Shown here in pieces: positions 1 to 8,907 of a stretch of 64,000 nucleotides of DNA. This DNA comes from Sphingopyxis jiangsuensis (GTDB lineage: Bacteria; Pseudomonadota; Alphaproteobacteria; Sphingomonadales; Sphingomonadaceae): the NCBI RefSeq assembly GCF_016734905.1, contig NZ_JAERPO010000001.1, forward strand, positions 248,001-312,000, given 5' to 3'. The position numbers and the translations under genes were made by a program. A model generated the notes under the pieces. That model had not been told where the DNA came from, did no database searches, and saw nothing but the letters and a program-made list of their open reading frames with translations. Every line of letters starts with the position of its first letter. Positions within the stretch are counted from its first letter, which is position 1.

Positions 1-573
1 GCGGGCGACGACCGCCTCGGCATCCGCGCGGTGCCGGGCGAGGGGACGAAGGTGCCGCTATGGATTTTGGGGTCGAGCCTGTTCGGCGCGCAGCTCGCTG
101 CGGCGCTCGGCCTGCCCTATGCCTTTGCCAGCCATTTCGCGCCCGATGCGCTCGACGAGGCGCTCGATCTCTATCGCCGCCAGTTCAAGCCGTCCGAGCA
201 GCTTGCCGAGCCTTATTCCGCCGCGGCATTCAACGTCTTCGCCGCCGACACGCGCGAGGAGGCCGAGCTGATCGCCACGTCGCAGCAACAGGCGTTCGTC
301 GCGCTGCGCACCGGCAATCCCGGGCGGATGAAGCCGCCGGTTGCCGGCTACAAGGACAGCCTGCCACCCAATGCCCGCGCGATTCTCGATCATGTGCTGC
401 AATGTTCGACGATTGGCACGGTCGACGATGTCGCCGCCGGGATCGACGCCTTTGCCCGGCGCACCGGCGTCGACGAAGTGATCGTCGCCTCGTCCGTCTA
501 TGACCATGACGCGCGCAAACATTCGCTGGCGCTGACGGCGGAAGCGGCGCAGGTGTCCGCGCGCGTTGGTTGA
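1..573 (+). CDS. LLM-class flavin-dependent oxidoreductase, C-terminal part (5' end outside window)
   Basis: The reading frame is open from the first base, so the gene starts before the window; 190 residues are visible. The fragment has the C-terminal half typical of bacterial luciferase-like monooxygenases (YhbW type): a WILGSS segment, then GLPYAFASHF, and a final stretch on the helper helices of the TIM barrel. These proteins use reduced flavin; the substrate cannot be told from the sequence. It is followed by a 95-base gap before argD. The family call is fairly secure; the precise function is not. Confidence 0.8.
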   Translation, partial: AGDDRLGIRAVPGEGTKVPLWILGSSLFGAQLAAALGLPYAFASHFAPDALDEALDLYRRQFKPSEQLAEPYSAAAFNVFAADTREEAELIATSQQQAFVALRTGNPGRMKPPVAGYKDSLPPNARAILDHVLQCSTIGTVDDVAAGIDAFARRTGVDEVIVASSVYDHDARKHSLALTAEAAQVSARVG

Positions 574-667
574 CGCGGCTTCAGCAGCGGCAGTATAGGG
601 GCGCTTCTGTTGAGGGCGGCCAGCTTGCGGTCGCCTTTTGCTTTTTTTGTTTGGAAAGGTGCTGCCC

Positions 668-1855
668 ATGTCGATCACGCCGCTGATGCCCGTTTACCCC
701 CGGTGCGCTGTGCGTCCGGTGCGCGGCGAGGGGGCCTATCTGATCGGCGAGCGAGGCGAGCGCTATCTGGACTTTGCGAGCGGCATCGCGGTCAACCTGC
801 TCGGCCACGGCCATCCGCACCTGACCAAGGCGATCCAGGATCAGGCCGCGACGCTGATGCATGTGTCGAACCTCTATGGGAGCCCGCAGGGCGAGGCACT
901 GGCGGCGCGGCTGGTCGACCATACTTTTGCCGACACCGTCTTTTTCACCAATTCGGGCGCCGAGGCGGTCGAGTGCGCGATCAAGACGGCGCGCGCCTAT
1001 CATTCGAGCGCGGGCAACGAACAGAAGCACAATCTGATCACGTTCAACAACGCCTTCCACGGGCGCACGCTCGGCACGATTTCGGCAACCAATCAGGAAA
1101 AGCTGCGCAAGGGGTTCGACCCGCTGCTGCCCGGCTTTGCCTATGCGCCGTTCGACGATCTCAACGCCGCGCTCGATCTGGTCGACGACAACACGGCGGG
1201 TTTCCTCGTCGAGCCGGTGCAGGGCGAAGGCGGCATCCGTCCCGCGTCGCAGCCCTTCCTTCAGGGGCTGCGCGATATCTGCAACAAGCGCGACCTGATG
1301 CTGATTTTCGACGAGGTGCAGTGCGGCGTCGCGCGGACGGGCACGCTCTATGCCTATGAACAATATGGGCTGGCGCCCGACATCATGGCGACCGCCAAGG
1401 GCATCGGCGGCGGTTTCCCGCTTGGTGCGTGCCTTGCCACCGAAAAAGCGGCGCGCGGCATGGTGATCGGGACGCACGGTTCGACCTATGGCGGCAATCC
1501 GCTCGCGATGGCGGCGGGGCAGGCGGTGCTCGACGTGATCCTCGAGGACGGCTTCCTCGATCAGGTCAAGACGACGGGCGAGCGGCTGCGCGGCGCGCTC
1601 GAACAGCTCATCCCGAACCACGACCATCTGTTCGAAAGCGTGCGCGGCATGGGGTTGATGCTCGGCATCAAGATGACGTCCGAAAGCCGTTCGTTCGTCG
1701 CGCATCTGCGCGACAATCACGGACTGCTGACCGTCGCGGCCGGCGACAATGTCGTACGCATCCTGCCGCCGCTCAATATCGAACAGAGCCATATCGACGA
1801 ATGCATCGAGAAATTGTCGGCGGGTGCGGCGAGCTATACGCCGCCCGAAGGCTGA
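668..1855 (+). CDS. argD: Acetylornithine / aspartate-family aminotransferase (arginine biosynthesis)
   Basis: PLP-dependent class III aminotransferase, 395 residues, a normal length for ArgD. It converts N-acetylglutamate semialdehyde to N-acetylornithine with glutamate as amino donor. Visible signatures are the [16 protein letters not shown]-terminal region, [13 protein letters not shown] (cofactor phosphate), LIFDEVQCG, and the Schiff-base lysine in [13 protein letters not shown]. An ATG at 668 with GGAAAGG about 8 bases upstream is preferred over the in-frame TTG 30 bases earlier. The stop overlaps the start of argF (TGATG), so the two arginine genes are probably co-translated. Some ArgD proteins also act in lysine synthesis; that cannot be decided here. 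Confidence 0.93.
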   Translation: MSITPLMPVYPRCAVRPVRGEGAYLIGERGERYLDFASGIAVNLLGHGHPHLTKAIQDQAATLMHVSNLYGSPQGEALAARLVDHTFADTVFFTNSGAEAVECAIKTARAYHSSAGNEQKHNLITFNNAFHGRTLGTISATNQEKLRKGFDPLLPGFAYAPFDDLNAALDLVDDNTAGFLVEPVQGEGGIRPASQPFLQGLRDICNKRDLMLIFDEVQCGVARTGTLYAYEQYGLAPDIMATAKGIGGGFPLGACLATEKAARGMVIGTHGSTYGGNPLAMAAGQAVLDVILEDGFLDQVKTTGERLRGALEQLIPNHDHLFESVRGMGLMLGIKMTSESRSFVAHLRDNHGLLTVAAGDNVVRILPPLNIEQSHIDECIEKLSAGAASYTPPEG

Positions 1856-2778
1856 TGCGGCATTTCCTGAACCTGTCGGACGCCGGCGGCGATGCCGTTG
1901 CGGCGATGATTGCCGACGCGATCGACCGGAAGACTGCGCGCCAGGGCTGGCCGAAGGGCAAGCCGGACGCCGATGCGCCGCTTGCGGATCATGTGCTCGC
2001 GATGGTGTTCGAAAAGAATTCGACGCGCACGCGCGCTTCGTTCGACATCGCCATCCGTCAGCTCGGCGGCAGCGCGATGGTGATGGATGCGGGGTCGATG
2101 CAGCTCGGCCGCGGCGAGACGGTCGCCGATACCGCGCGTGTCCTGTCGCGCTATGTCGACGCAATCATGATCCGTACCGACGACCATGCGAAGATCGAGG
2201 AACTCGCACAGCATGCGACGGTGCCCGTAATCAACGGACTGACCGACCTGTCGCACCCCTGCCAGATCGTCGCCGACCTGCTCACGATCGTCGAGAGCGG
2301 CAAGGCGCTTCCGGGGCTTGAGATCGCTTGGCTCGGCGACGGCAACAATGTCCTCACCTCGATCATCGAGGCAGCGGGGCTGTTCGGTTTCAACGTCCGC
2401 GCGGGCTGTCCGCAGGGTTATGAACCCGATCCCGCCTTTGTCGAGGCGGCGCGCGCGAAGGGCGCCCGTATCGACGTCGTTGGCGACGCGCGCGAGGCGG
2501 CGGCGGGCGCAGATATTGTCGTCACCGACACCTGGGTGTCGATGGGGCAGGATCATGCGCACAACAAGCTCGCCGCCATGGCGCCCTTTCAGGTCGATGA
2601 ACGACTGATGGGGGTTGCGAAAGGCGATGCGGTTTTCCTCCATTGCCTCCCTGCGCATCGCGGCGAAGAGGTGGTCGATGCGGTGATCGACGGGCCGCAG
2701 TCGCGCGCGTGGGACGAGGCGGAGAACCGCGTCCATGCGCAAAAATCGGTCCTGTTGTGGGCATTGGGCAAGCTGTGA
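1855..2778 (+). CDS. argF: Ornithine carbamoyltransferase
   Basis: Makes citrulline from ornithine and carbamoyl phosphate in the arginine pathway; cytoplasmic trimer in this family. 307 residues. The carbamoyl-phosphate loop FEKNSTRTR is near residue 55, the DLSHPCQ motif lies mid-protein, and the ornithine-binding [11 protein letters not shown] is near residue 265, so all catalytic motifs are intact. The start ATG shares its A with the argD stop (TGATG). The stop overlaps the GTG of hslO (GTGA). The three genes therefore form a tight unit. Confidence 0.95.
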   Translation: MRHFLNLSDAGGDAVAAMIADAIDRKTARQGWPKGKPDADAPLADHVLAMVFEKNSTRTRASFDIAIRQLGGSAMVMDAGSMQLGRGETVADTARVLSRYVDAIMIRTDDHAKIEELAQHATVPVINGLTDLSHPCQIVADLLTIVESGKALPGLEIAWLGDGNNVLTSIIEAAGLFGFNVRAGCPQGYEPDPAFVEAARAKGARIDVVGDAREAAAGADIVVTDTWVSMGQDHAHNKLAAMAPFQVDERLMGVAKGDAVFLHCLPAHRGEEVVDAVIDGPQSRAWDEAENRVHAQKSVLLWALGKL

Positions 2779-3689
2779 GCGAAACGATCGAAACCTGGTT
2801 CGACCAGCCTCTGGTCTTCACCATCGCGGCGCGGCACGTGCGCGGGCGCCTTGTGCGCCTCGGGCCGGTACTCAACACGATCATGGCAGCGCACAGCTAT
2901 CCGCCGGTCGCCGAAAAGCTGCTCGCCGAAGCCTTGGTGCTCACCGTGCTGCTCGGCTCGACGCTGAAGGACGAAGGCGGGCAACTGACGCTTCAGGCGC
3001 AGACGGGCGGCGGGCCGGTCGAATTGCTGGTGTGCGATTACAAGGGCGGCGAGCTGCGCGGCTATTTGAAGTTCGATGCGGAAAAGCTGGCTGAAATCGG
3101 TCCCGATCCGACGTTGTTTGCCCTTTTTGGCGAAGGCTTCCTGGCGATCACCTTTGATCAGGCGACCACCGGCGAACGCTATCAGGGCATTGTTCCGCTC
3201 GAGGGATCGTCGATCGGCGACGCTGCCGAACATTATTTCGAGCAGTCCGAGCAAATCCCGAGCCTGATCAAGCTCGCCGCGCGTCACGATGCAGAGGCGG
3301 GATGCGTTGCGGGCGGGCTGTTGGTTCAACATCTCCCCGAAGGCGAAGTCGGACGCGACCGCCTGCATGTCCGACACGACCATCCCGAATGGGAACATGC
3401 GCGCACGATTGCGGCGACGCTGAAGGATGAAGAGCTGACCGATCCGGCAACTTCGCTTGAAACGCTGGCGTGGCGGCTCTTTCACGAAGACGAGGTGCGG
3501 GTCGAAGCAGGCGTCACAGTGTCGCGCGGGTGCCGGTGCAGCGTCGATTATTTCGCGGGCGTTCTGGCGCAATTTCCCGACGGCGAGCGCCGCGACATGG
3601 CCGATGGCGACGGGAAAATCGTCGTCGATTGTGCCTTTTGCTCGCGCATTTTCCCGATCCCCCTCGACGAGATATCCGGCCAGAATTGA
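2775..3689 (+). CDS. hslO: Redox-regulated holdase chaperone Hsp33
   Basis: 304 residues, starting at a GTG that overlaps the argF stop. Hsp33 is a cytoplasmic holdase that is inactive while four C-terminal cysteines bind zinc and becomes active on oxidative unfolding. The zinc site is visible as GCRCS followed about 30 residues later by CAFCSR, i.e. the CXC...CXXC pattern, near the C-terminus. The N-terminal part has the family's long substrate-binding domain ([24 protein letters not shown]). Placement behind arginine genes is common in sphingomonads and does not imply a functional link. Confidence 0.93.
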   Translation: MSETIETWFDQPLVFTIAARHVRGRLVRLGPVLNTIMAAHSYPPVAEKLLAEALVLTVLLGSTLKDEGGQLTLQAQTGGGPVELLVCDYKGGELRGYLKFDAEKLAEIGPDPTLFALFGEGFLAITFDQATTGERYQGIVPLEGSSIGDAAEHYFEQSEQIPSLIKLAARHDAEAGCVAGGLLVQHLPEGEVGRDRLHVRHDHPEWEHARTIAATLKDEELTDPATSLETLAWRLFHEDEVRVEAGVTVSRGCRCSVDYFAGVLAQFPDGERRDMADGDGKIVVDCAFCSRIFPIPLDEISGQN

Positions 3690-3829
3690 CGCGGCGCATG
3701 TGCCGAAATGGGCGACCAGTCGAGCGTTTCCGACGCCAGGCGGTTGAAACGCCGCGAACGAATTGCTAAATCCGGTCGCGGGCAGGGTCGCTTTTCGTCC
3801 GCCGCTGTGCGGCCAGAGGATCAATTGTA

Positions 3830-4237
3830 ATGGCGATCTTTTCTCCCATGTTTCGGTGCCTTCTGACGGCGTGCGCGATGGCCGGGGCGACGGCTGTGCC
3901 CGCGCAGGCCCCTTCGCTCGCGATGCTCGACCGGCTGGAAAAGGGAAGCTGGCAGTTGCGCGAGCGCGGCCAGCAGAACGCGGTTTTGCAGACCTTCTGC
4001 CTCGGCGACGCGCGCAGGCTTATCCAGATCCAGCACCCGCGCTCGAACTGCTCGCGCTATGTCATCGAGGACAAGCCCGATTCGGTCACCGTCCATTATA
4101 CCTGCCCCGGTGCGGGGCATGGGCGGACGACAATCCGCAGCGAAACCAACCGCCTGACACAGATCGATACGCAGGGAATTGCCGACGGCCGCCCCTTCTC
4201 AATGGCGATCGAGGCGCGGCGCACCGGCGGTTGCTGA
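3830..4237 (+). CDS. Small exported DUF3617-like protein
   Basis: 135 residues with a hydrophobic N-terminus ending in a likely signal-peptidase site (AVPAQA). The mature part resembles DUF3617 proteins: LEKGSWQLRER near the start, spaced cysteines (about residues 57, 74, 91 and 135) that could form two disulfides, and a C-terminal GGC. The family is periplasmic or exported with no known reaction. It stands alone between hslO and the inverted-repeat element and has no obvious operon partner. Assignment rests on pattern resemblance only. Confidence 0.7.
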   Translation: MAIFSPMFRCLLTACAMAGATAVPAQAPSLAMLDRLEKGSWQLRERGQQNAVLQTFCLGDARRLIQIQHPRSNCSRYVIEDKPDSVTVHYTCPGAGHGRTTIRSETNRLTQIDTQGIADGRPFSMAIEARRTGGC

Positions 4238-4316
4238 CCTGCGCGGCGGGTAATGCCAAATTAACCAAAGGCGGTCTATTCGGATTGCAGGCGCACCGAT
4301 GTGTGCCCTTCTCCCA

Positions 4317-4582
4317 AGGGTCAGGACCCATTAATTACGCGTTCGAGGTTTGAAGCGATTTTGTTCAGTGCGAGGAGGCAAGGCGACGGAATATGTCGAT
4401 ATTTCGAGGCTTGCCGACGAAGCAATGGACAAAATCGGTCAAATCCCGGAGGGACGCCGAAATGGCTTCGATCTCGCGCCCGCGCGGCCTTGCGGGTAGC
4501 GATGCTACCCGCTGCACCCGCCCGGACCCGATATCTTCGCCATTTCGACGCCTCGAACGCGTAATTAATGGGTCCTGACCCT
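4317..4582. mobile_element. MITE-like element with perfect 32-bp terminal inverted repeats
   Basis: The arms 4317-4348 and 4551-4582 are exact reverse complements over 32 bases (outer end AGGGTCAGGACCCATTAAT). The 266-bp element has no transposase gene. Inside is a 9-bp perfect hairpin (GCGGGTAGC / GCTACCCGC, 4492-4512) and a second imperfect stem pairing about 4454-4465 with 4540-4551. The outermost 12 bases are themselves near-palindromic. Both ends, read inward to outward, encode the same C-terminal octapeptide LERVINGS plus stop. No clear target-site duplication was found. Size and structure fit a non-autonomous transposable element; the parent IS is not in the window. Confidence 0.8.
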
Positions 4583-4681
4583 AACGGCATATGCCGAACT
4601 GGGCCGTGCGGATGAAACTGCGCGGCCCGTTTCTTTTGCGCCGCCCTTGCACAGCGCTTCGCGCGGTCGTATCGGGCGCCG

Positions 4682-5374
4682 ATGCAGGATCTGGCTGGAA
4701 AAACGCTGATCGTCCTCCTGTCGGGAGGGCTCGACTCGATGGTGTGCGCGGGGCTTGCGCGCGAAGCCGGCGCGCGCATCGTCGCGCTGACGATCGATTA
4801 TAATCAGCGCCACAGGGTCGAACTCGAATCCGCCGCGCGAATTGCCGAGGCGGTCGGTGCGGCCGAACATATCATCCTTCCGCTCGACTTGCGCCGCTTT
4901 GGCGGATCGGCGTTGACCGCCGACATCGACGTGCCGAAGTCCGGAGTCGGAAACGATATTCCAGTGACCTATGTTCCGGCGCGCAACCTTATCTTCCTTT
5001 CGCTGACGTTGGGGCTCGCCGAGGCACGGCACGCCGCGGACATCGTGATCGGCGTGAATGCACTCGATTATTCGGGCTATCCCGATTGCCGTCCGGAATT
5101 CATCGCCGGTTTTCAGGATCTGGCGCGGCTGGCGACGCGCGATGGCGACCAGGGCGTCGCCTTTCATATCCACGCGCCGCTGCAACATATGACCAAGGCC
5201 GACATCGCCGCGGAGTCGGTGCGGCTAGGCATGGATGCGGGTCTGAGCTGGTCCTGCTATGATCCAGCGCCGAACGGCTTGCACTGCGGACTGTGCGATA
5301 GCTGCCGCTTGCGCCGCAAGGGCTTCGCCGATGCCGGGCTTTCCGATCCGACCCGTTACGCCGCAGAGGTCTGA
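4682..5374 (+). CDS. queC: 7-cyano-7-deazaguanine synthase
   Basis: Converts 7-carboxy-7-deazaguanine to preQ0 with ATP and ammonia in queuosine synthesis. 230 residues. The PP-loop LLSGGLDSM is near the N-terminus, ALTIDYNQRH follows, YVPARN lies mid-protein, and the zinc site CGLCDSCRLRRKGF is near the C-terminus, preceded by SWSCYDP. The ATG lies 100 bases after the MITE-like element, so that element occupies the gene's upstream region. queE begins 3 bases after the stop. Confidence 0.95.
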   Translation: MQDLAGKTLIVLLSGGLDSMVCAGLAREAGARIVALTIDYNQRHRVELESAARIAEAVGAAEHIILPLDLRRFGGSALTADIDVPKSGVGNDIPVTYVPARNLIFLSLTLGLAEARHAADIVIGVNALDYSGYPDCRPEFIAGFQDLARLATRDGDQGVAFHIHAPLQHMTKADIAAESVRLGMDAGLSWSCYDPAPNGLHCGLCDSCRLRRKGFADAGLSDPTRYAAEV

Positions 5375-5377
5375 ACG

Positions 5378-6010
5378 ATGGGCTATGCGGTCAAAGAGAT
5401 ATTCCTGACGCTGCAGGGCGAAGGCGTGCAATCGGGACGGCGCGCCGTCTTTTGCCGCTTTGCCGGGTGCAATTTATGGACCGGGCGCGAGCAGGACCGT
5501 GCGAATGCCATCTGCAAATTTTGCGACACCGACTTTGTCGGAACCGACGGGACGCTGGGCGGGAAATATGCCGATGCGGCGGCGTTGGCCGATGTCATCG
5601 CTGCCTGTTGGGGCGATGACCGGGGCGACCGCTATGTCGTGCTGACTGGCGGCGAACCGATGTTGCAGGTCGACGATGAACTGATTGCCGCCTTGCACGA
5701 TCGCGGCTTCGCCATTGCGATAGAGAGCAATGGGACGATGGCGGTTCCGCGGAGCATCGACTGGATCTGCATCAGCCCGAAGGCGGGCAGCGCGCTCGTC
5801 CAGACGAGCGGCGACGAACTCAAGCTTGTCTGGCCGCAGCCCGGAAGCGATGTCGATGCGCTCGCGACGCTCGATTTCGCCAATTTCCTCATCCAGCCGC
5901 TCGATGACGCCGAAGCCGCCGCCAATGTGGAGGCCTGCATCGCGCTGGTCATGCGCGACCCGCGCTGGCGGCTTTCGCTGCAGACGCACAAGAGCCTGGG
6001 GCTGCGCTAG
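5378..6010 (+). CDS. queE: 7-carboxy-7-deazaguanine synthase (radical SAM)
   Basis: 210 residues. Radical-SAM enzyme making 7-carboxy-7-deazaguanine from carboxy-tetrahydropterin. It begins with VKEIFLTLQGEG, typical of QueE. The cluster cysteines are spaced CX14CX2C (C in FAGCNLW, then CKFCDTDF), the expanded variant known from some proteobacterial QueE proteins, instead of CX3CX2C. TGGEPMLQ is the SAM-binding GGEP. It forms an operon with queC, 3 bases apart, and its stop lies 2 bases from the stop of the convergent lipoprotein gene. Confidence 0.93.
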   Translation: MGYAVKEIFLTLQGEGVQSGRRAVFCRFAGCNLWTGREQDRANAICKFCDTDFVGTDGTLGGKYADAAALADVIAACWGDDRGDRYVVLTGGEPMLQVDDELIAALHDRGFAIAIESNGTMAVPRSIDWICISPKAGSALVQTSGDELKLVWPQPGSDVDALATLDFANFLIQPLDDAEAAANVEACIALVMRDPRWRLSLQTHKSLGLR

Positions 6011-6012
6011 GC

Positions 6013-6351
6013 CTAGTTTTTGGCGGGCTCGGGCGCGGCTTTTTTGGCGACCGACCCCGAAATGGTTTCGCCTTCCGTTTCGGATGTGACGTCGCCTTCG
6101 CCTTCGGTGTCTGCTTCGCCGGATTCTTCGGTAGCCGACGCGTTGCTGTCCGTCTTTGCGCTTGCCTCGGGATCGCTGTTGTCGATGGCGGTGCCGTCGC
6201 TGCGCGCATCGTCGAGCAGGATCATCGAATCGCTGATCGTGCCGGGCTGAACCTCTATGGCATCGAGCTTGGTCGCGGTCTTGTTATCCGCATCGCCGCC
6301 GCATCCGGCGAGCGCAAGCGCAAGGGTCGAAATGATGAAGGAGCGGGTCAT
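6013..6351 (-). CDS. Small acidic lipoprotein of unknown function
   Basis: 112 residues with a clear lipobox (ALALAGC, lipid-modified Cys near residue 17) after a short hydrophobic signal. The rest is low-complexity and acidic (many Glu, Asp, Ser, Thr) ending in KKAAPEPAKN. No enzyme motif is visible. It starts 9 bases after the lipB stop on the same strand and probably shares its transcript. It is convergent with queE. Confidence 0.72.
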   Translation of the reverse strand: MTRSFIISTLALALAGCGGDADNKTATKLDAIEVQPGTISDSMILLDDARSDGTAIDNSDPEASAKTDSNASATEESGEADTEGEGDVTSETEGETISGSVAKKAAPEPAKN

Positions 6352-6360
6352 GCGCGGTTC

Positions 6361-7014
6361 CTAATCACTCGCCGGCAACTTGTCGAGGAAGCCCGAAAAA
6401 TGCGCAGACAGCGCGGCATCGACGGCCGCAAAGCTCGCGTCCTTGCCCAGCGCGGCAAGGCTGGTCACGGGGAATTCGGCGAGACCGCAAGGGACAATCC
6501 CCCCAAAATGCAACAAATCCGGCGCGACGTTGAGCGAAAAACCGTGGAGCGTAACCCAGCGCCGGACGCGAACACCGATGGCGCCGATCTTTGCCTCGCG
6601 GCCCTGTGCATCGTCGGTCCAGATGCCGATCCGGCCGTCGGCGCGGCGCGCCTCCACGCCCAAGTCGGCAAGCGCATCGATGACCCATCCTTCGAGCGCC
6701 GCTACAAAGGCGCGCACGTCGCGCCCGCGCCGTGCAAGGTCGAGCTGGACATAGCCGACGCGTTGCCCCGGGCCGTGATAGGTATAGCGCCCCCCGCGCC
6801 CCGCATCGTAAACCGGAAACCGGCGGTCCAGCAGCTCGGCGGGGTCGGCGCTCGTCCCCGCGGTATAGAGCGGCGGGTGCTCGAGTAGCCAGACGCGTTC
6901 GCGTGCGCCGTCGGTGCGGATTGCGGCGGCGCGGTCCTCCATATCGGCGAGCGCCGTCCCATAATCGGTCAGCCCTTCGGTAACGGTCCATTCGGGGGAA
7001 GAAAGCGCGTTCAT
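6361..7014 (-). CDS. lipB: Octanoyl-[acyl-carrier-protein]:protein octanoyltransferase
   Basis: 217 residues. Transfers octanoyl groups from ACP to lipoyl domains, the first step of endogenous lipoylation, so it serves the E2 protein at 23543 and similar enzymes. Visible: [30 protein letters not shown] (the conserved G-R-x-T-Y-H-G-P-G-Q), and [18 protein letters not shown] with the catalytic lysine. The catalytic cysteine lies in GIVPCGL. The internal ATG at 7014 was chosen because the upstream in-frame extension is proline/arginine-rich and not family-like. Confidence 0.93.
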   Translation of the reverse strand: MNALSSPEWTVTEGLTDYGTALADMEDRAAAIRTDGARERVWLLEHPPLYTAGTSADPAELLDRRFPVYDAGRGGRYTYHGPGQRVGYVQLDLARRGRDVRAFVAALEGWVIDALADLGVEARRADGRIGIWTDDAQGREAKIGAIGVRVRRWVTLHGFSLNVAPDLLHFGGIVPCGLAEFPVTSLAALGKDASFAAVDAALSAHFSGFLDKLPASD

Positions 7015-7146
7015 GGCGCCGGTTTCCTGCCGTGTTGGCGCGCGCGGCGCAAGGGGGGATGGGAGCGGTTGCAAACGGGGGTGGACAGATGGCCAATTGC
7101 CCGTCACCTTCGCGCAAAATCAGGGGATTAGGATGAAGGGGTATCG

Positions 7147-7893
7147 ATGCCGAAATTCGACATGGGCGCGGCGTGGGACGACAGTCTGAATCTCATGAAA
7201 TCGCACAGCGCGCTGACTGGTACGATCGCAGCCTTTTTCCTGTTCCTGCCGACGCTGGCAGTGGCCTGGTTCGGGCCACTCGCGACCGAACCTGCAACAG
7301 GCGCCGACTTTGCCCAGATCATGGAGGTGTTCCAGAGCAATTTTCGCGCCTTTCTGCCGTATCAATTGGCGATCACGCTGTTCACCATTGTCGGCACCGT
7401 CGCTATCCTGCGGCTCTGGCTCGCCCGCACCGGGACCAGCGTCGGCGAGGCCTTGACCTTTGCGTTGATGCTGTTCCCGACGATGGTCGCCATTCAGATA
7501 TTGTCAGGGATAATGCTGGGCATCGGGTTCCTTTTGCTGCTCATCCCCGGCCTGTATCTGCTCGGTCGGCTGGCGCTGGTGGCACCGGCGGTCGCCGACC
7601 GCGGGCTTTATAATCCGCTGACGGCAATTGGCGAAAGCTGGCGCCTGACCGAGAATAACGGTTGGGCCATCTTCTTCTTTCTCTTCCTCGTCGGGGTCGT
7701 GATCCTGATCGCGGCGCTGATCGTCGGCGGCGTGGTCGGCATCGCAACGAGCGGCGGCAGCGACTTGGCGCGGATCGTGGAAGGCCTGGTTGAGGCTATT
7801 TTCGCGGCGGCGGGCAGTTTCGTATCGATCGCAATTTCAGCGGCCGCCTATCGCCAGCTCGCGGCTAGCAACCTGCCGAATGTTTTCGATTAA
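7147..7893 (+). CDS. Multi-span membrane protein, paralogue 1
   Basis: 248 residues with about six hydrophobic segments and no soluble domain. The sequence contains NPLTAIGESWRLTENNGW near residue 158, a motif shared with the next gene (NPVTGLSESWRLTGTSQW), so the two are tandem paralogues. The motif and the overall layout resemble the glycerophosphodiester-phosphodiesterase-type membrane domain / YciC-like integral membrane families; the role is not known. It starts at ATG 7147 shortly after a short divergent gap from lipB. Confidence 0.75.
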   Translation: MPKFDMGAAWDDSLNLMKSHSALTGTIAAFFLFLPTLAVAWFGPLATEPATGADFAQIMEVFQSNFRAFLPYQLAITLFTIVGTVAILRLWLARTGTSVGEALTFALMLFPTMVAIQILSGIMLGIGFLLLLIPGLYLLGRLALVAPAVADRGLYNPLTAIGESWRLTENNGWAIFFFLFLVGVVILIAALIVGGVVGIATSGGSDLARIVEGLVEAIFAAAGSFVSIAISAAAYRQLAASNLPNVFD

Positions 7894-7977
7894 GGCGCTG
7901 CCAACACGACGACCGCGCACCAAGCATAAGGGGTAAATAACGAAGAAGATCGGTAATTTAACCAAAGGGGGAATGTC

Positions 7978-8850
7978 ATGCACAAGATGAGTATCGGAGC
8001 GGCTTTCTCAGAGACATTTGCGTTTCTGAAGGCCAACTGGACGCAAATGCTGATCTATATCGGGGGGGCGTTGGTGTTGCTCGGGATTCTGGGTTACCTG
8101 ATGCTGGGGGCGACCTTTGCCGCGATGGCCTCGCCGACCGCCGATCCCTCGGTGGCCTTTGGTGCCGTGGGCAGTATTGTCCTCTTTGCATTGCTGGCCG
8201 CAATCATTCTCTATGCGGCCTGCATGCTTGTGTGGCGGGGTGGCCTGCATCCCGGTGAGGCACCAAATTTCGGCTGGGCGCTGCAAGCGGGGCCGGCATT
8301 TGCGTTTGGCATGTTCGTCGTGATGATCGCTGCCTATGTTGTGATCCTGGTAATCTCGTTCGTCCTGATGCTGATCTTTGGCGCGGCGTTCGGGCTCGGC
8401 GGCGGGCTGTCGCCCGATGCGCTGCAATCGGGAGCGGTCGGCGGCGGAGCGATCGTCCTGCTCGTCCTTTTCTATATTGCCATCCTGTTGTTCATGCTGT
8501 GGGTGCAGGCACGCTTTTCGGTGGCCGGTCCGGTCATGGCCGACCGGCTGACGCGCAACCCGGTGACGGGGCTGTCCGAATCGTGGCGGCTGACGGGGAC
8601 GTCGCAGTGGGTGATCGTAGGCTTCTATGTCCTGTTCACGCTTATGACGGTGGCTTATATGTTCGTCGTCGGGCTGGTGCTTGGCGGCATCATGGGAGCG
8701 ATGATGGGCGGTTCGGGCTTTGGCAGCATCGTGGCACTGATAATCTCGGCCATCGTCATCTATCTGCCGCTCCTGCTCATATCCTTTTCGATACCGGTCG
8801 GCATTTATCGCGCTCTTTCGCCGAAGGCGGCGAGCGACGTTTTCGCCTGA
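7978..8850 (+). CDS. Multi-span membrane protein, paralogue 2
   Basis: 290 residues, strongly hydrophobic with about six to seven predicted spans and a glycine-rich loop (about residues 139-145). It shares the ESWRLT motif region and N-terminal layout (MGAAW/IGAAF ... K) with the gene just upstream. It follows that gene by 84 bases and is followed by a strong intrinsic terminator. Function unknown; no transporter motif could be recognised. Confidence 0.75.
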   Translation: MHKMSIGAAFSETFAFLKANWTQMLIYIGGALVLLGILGYLMLGATFAAMASPTADPSVAFGAVGSIVLFALLAAIILYAACMLVWRGGLHPGEAPNFGWALQAGPAFAFGMFVVMIAAYVVILVISFVLMLIFGAAFGLGGGLSPDALQSGAVGGGAIVLLVLFYIAILLFMLWVQARFSVAGPVMADRLTRNPVTGLSESWRLTGTSQWVIVGFYVLFTLMTVAYMFVVGLVLGGIMGAMMGGSGFGSIVALIISAIVIYLPLLLISFSIPVGIYRALSPKAASDVFA

Positions 8851-8872
8851 TCCGATCATAACGAAGCATAGG

Positions 8873-8907
8873 AAGGGCGTCCCTGCGGAGGGACGCCCTT
8901 TTCTTTT
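8873..8907 (+). terminator. Rho-independent terminator after the membrane-protein pair
   Basis: An 11-bp perfect stem (AAGGGCGTCCC with GGGACGCCCTT, loop TGCGGA) is followed by TTCTTTT. It ends the plus-strand pair and overlaps the last bases of the convergent hemF gene. Confidence 0.9.

Noticed and set aside
581-2164. Long minus-strand open frame over argD
   Set aside because: Arginine-rich shadow of a GC-rich gene; argD and argF on the plus strand have complete motifs.
4321-4779. 152-residue minus-strand frame across the MITE-like element
   Set aside because: It runs through the element and the start of queC, its sequence is low-information, and its end comes from the terminal repeat.
7958-7966. 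TTAACCAAA before the second membrane-protein gene and again at 4261, considered as CtrA sites
   Set aside because: Only a half-site resembling TTAACCAT; the second half at proper spacing is missing in both places.
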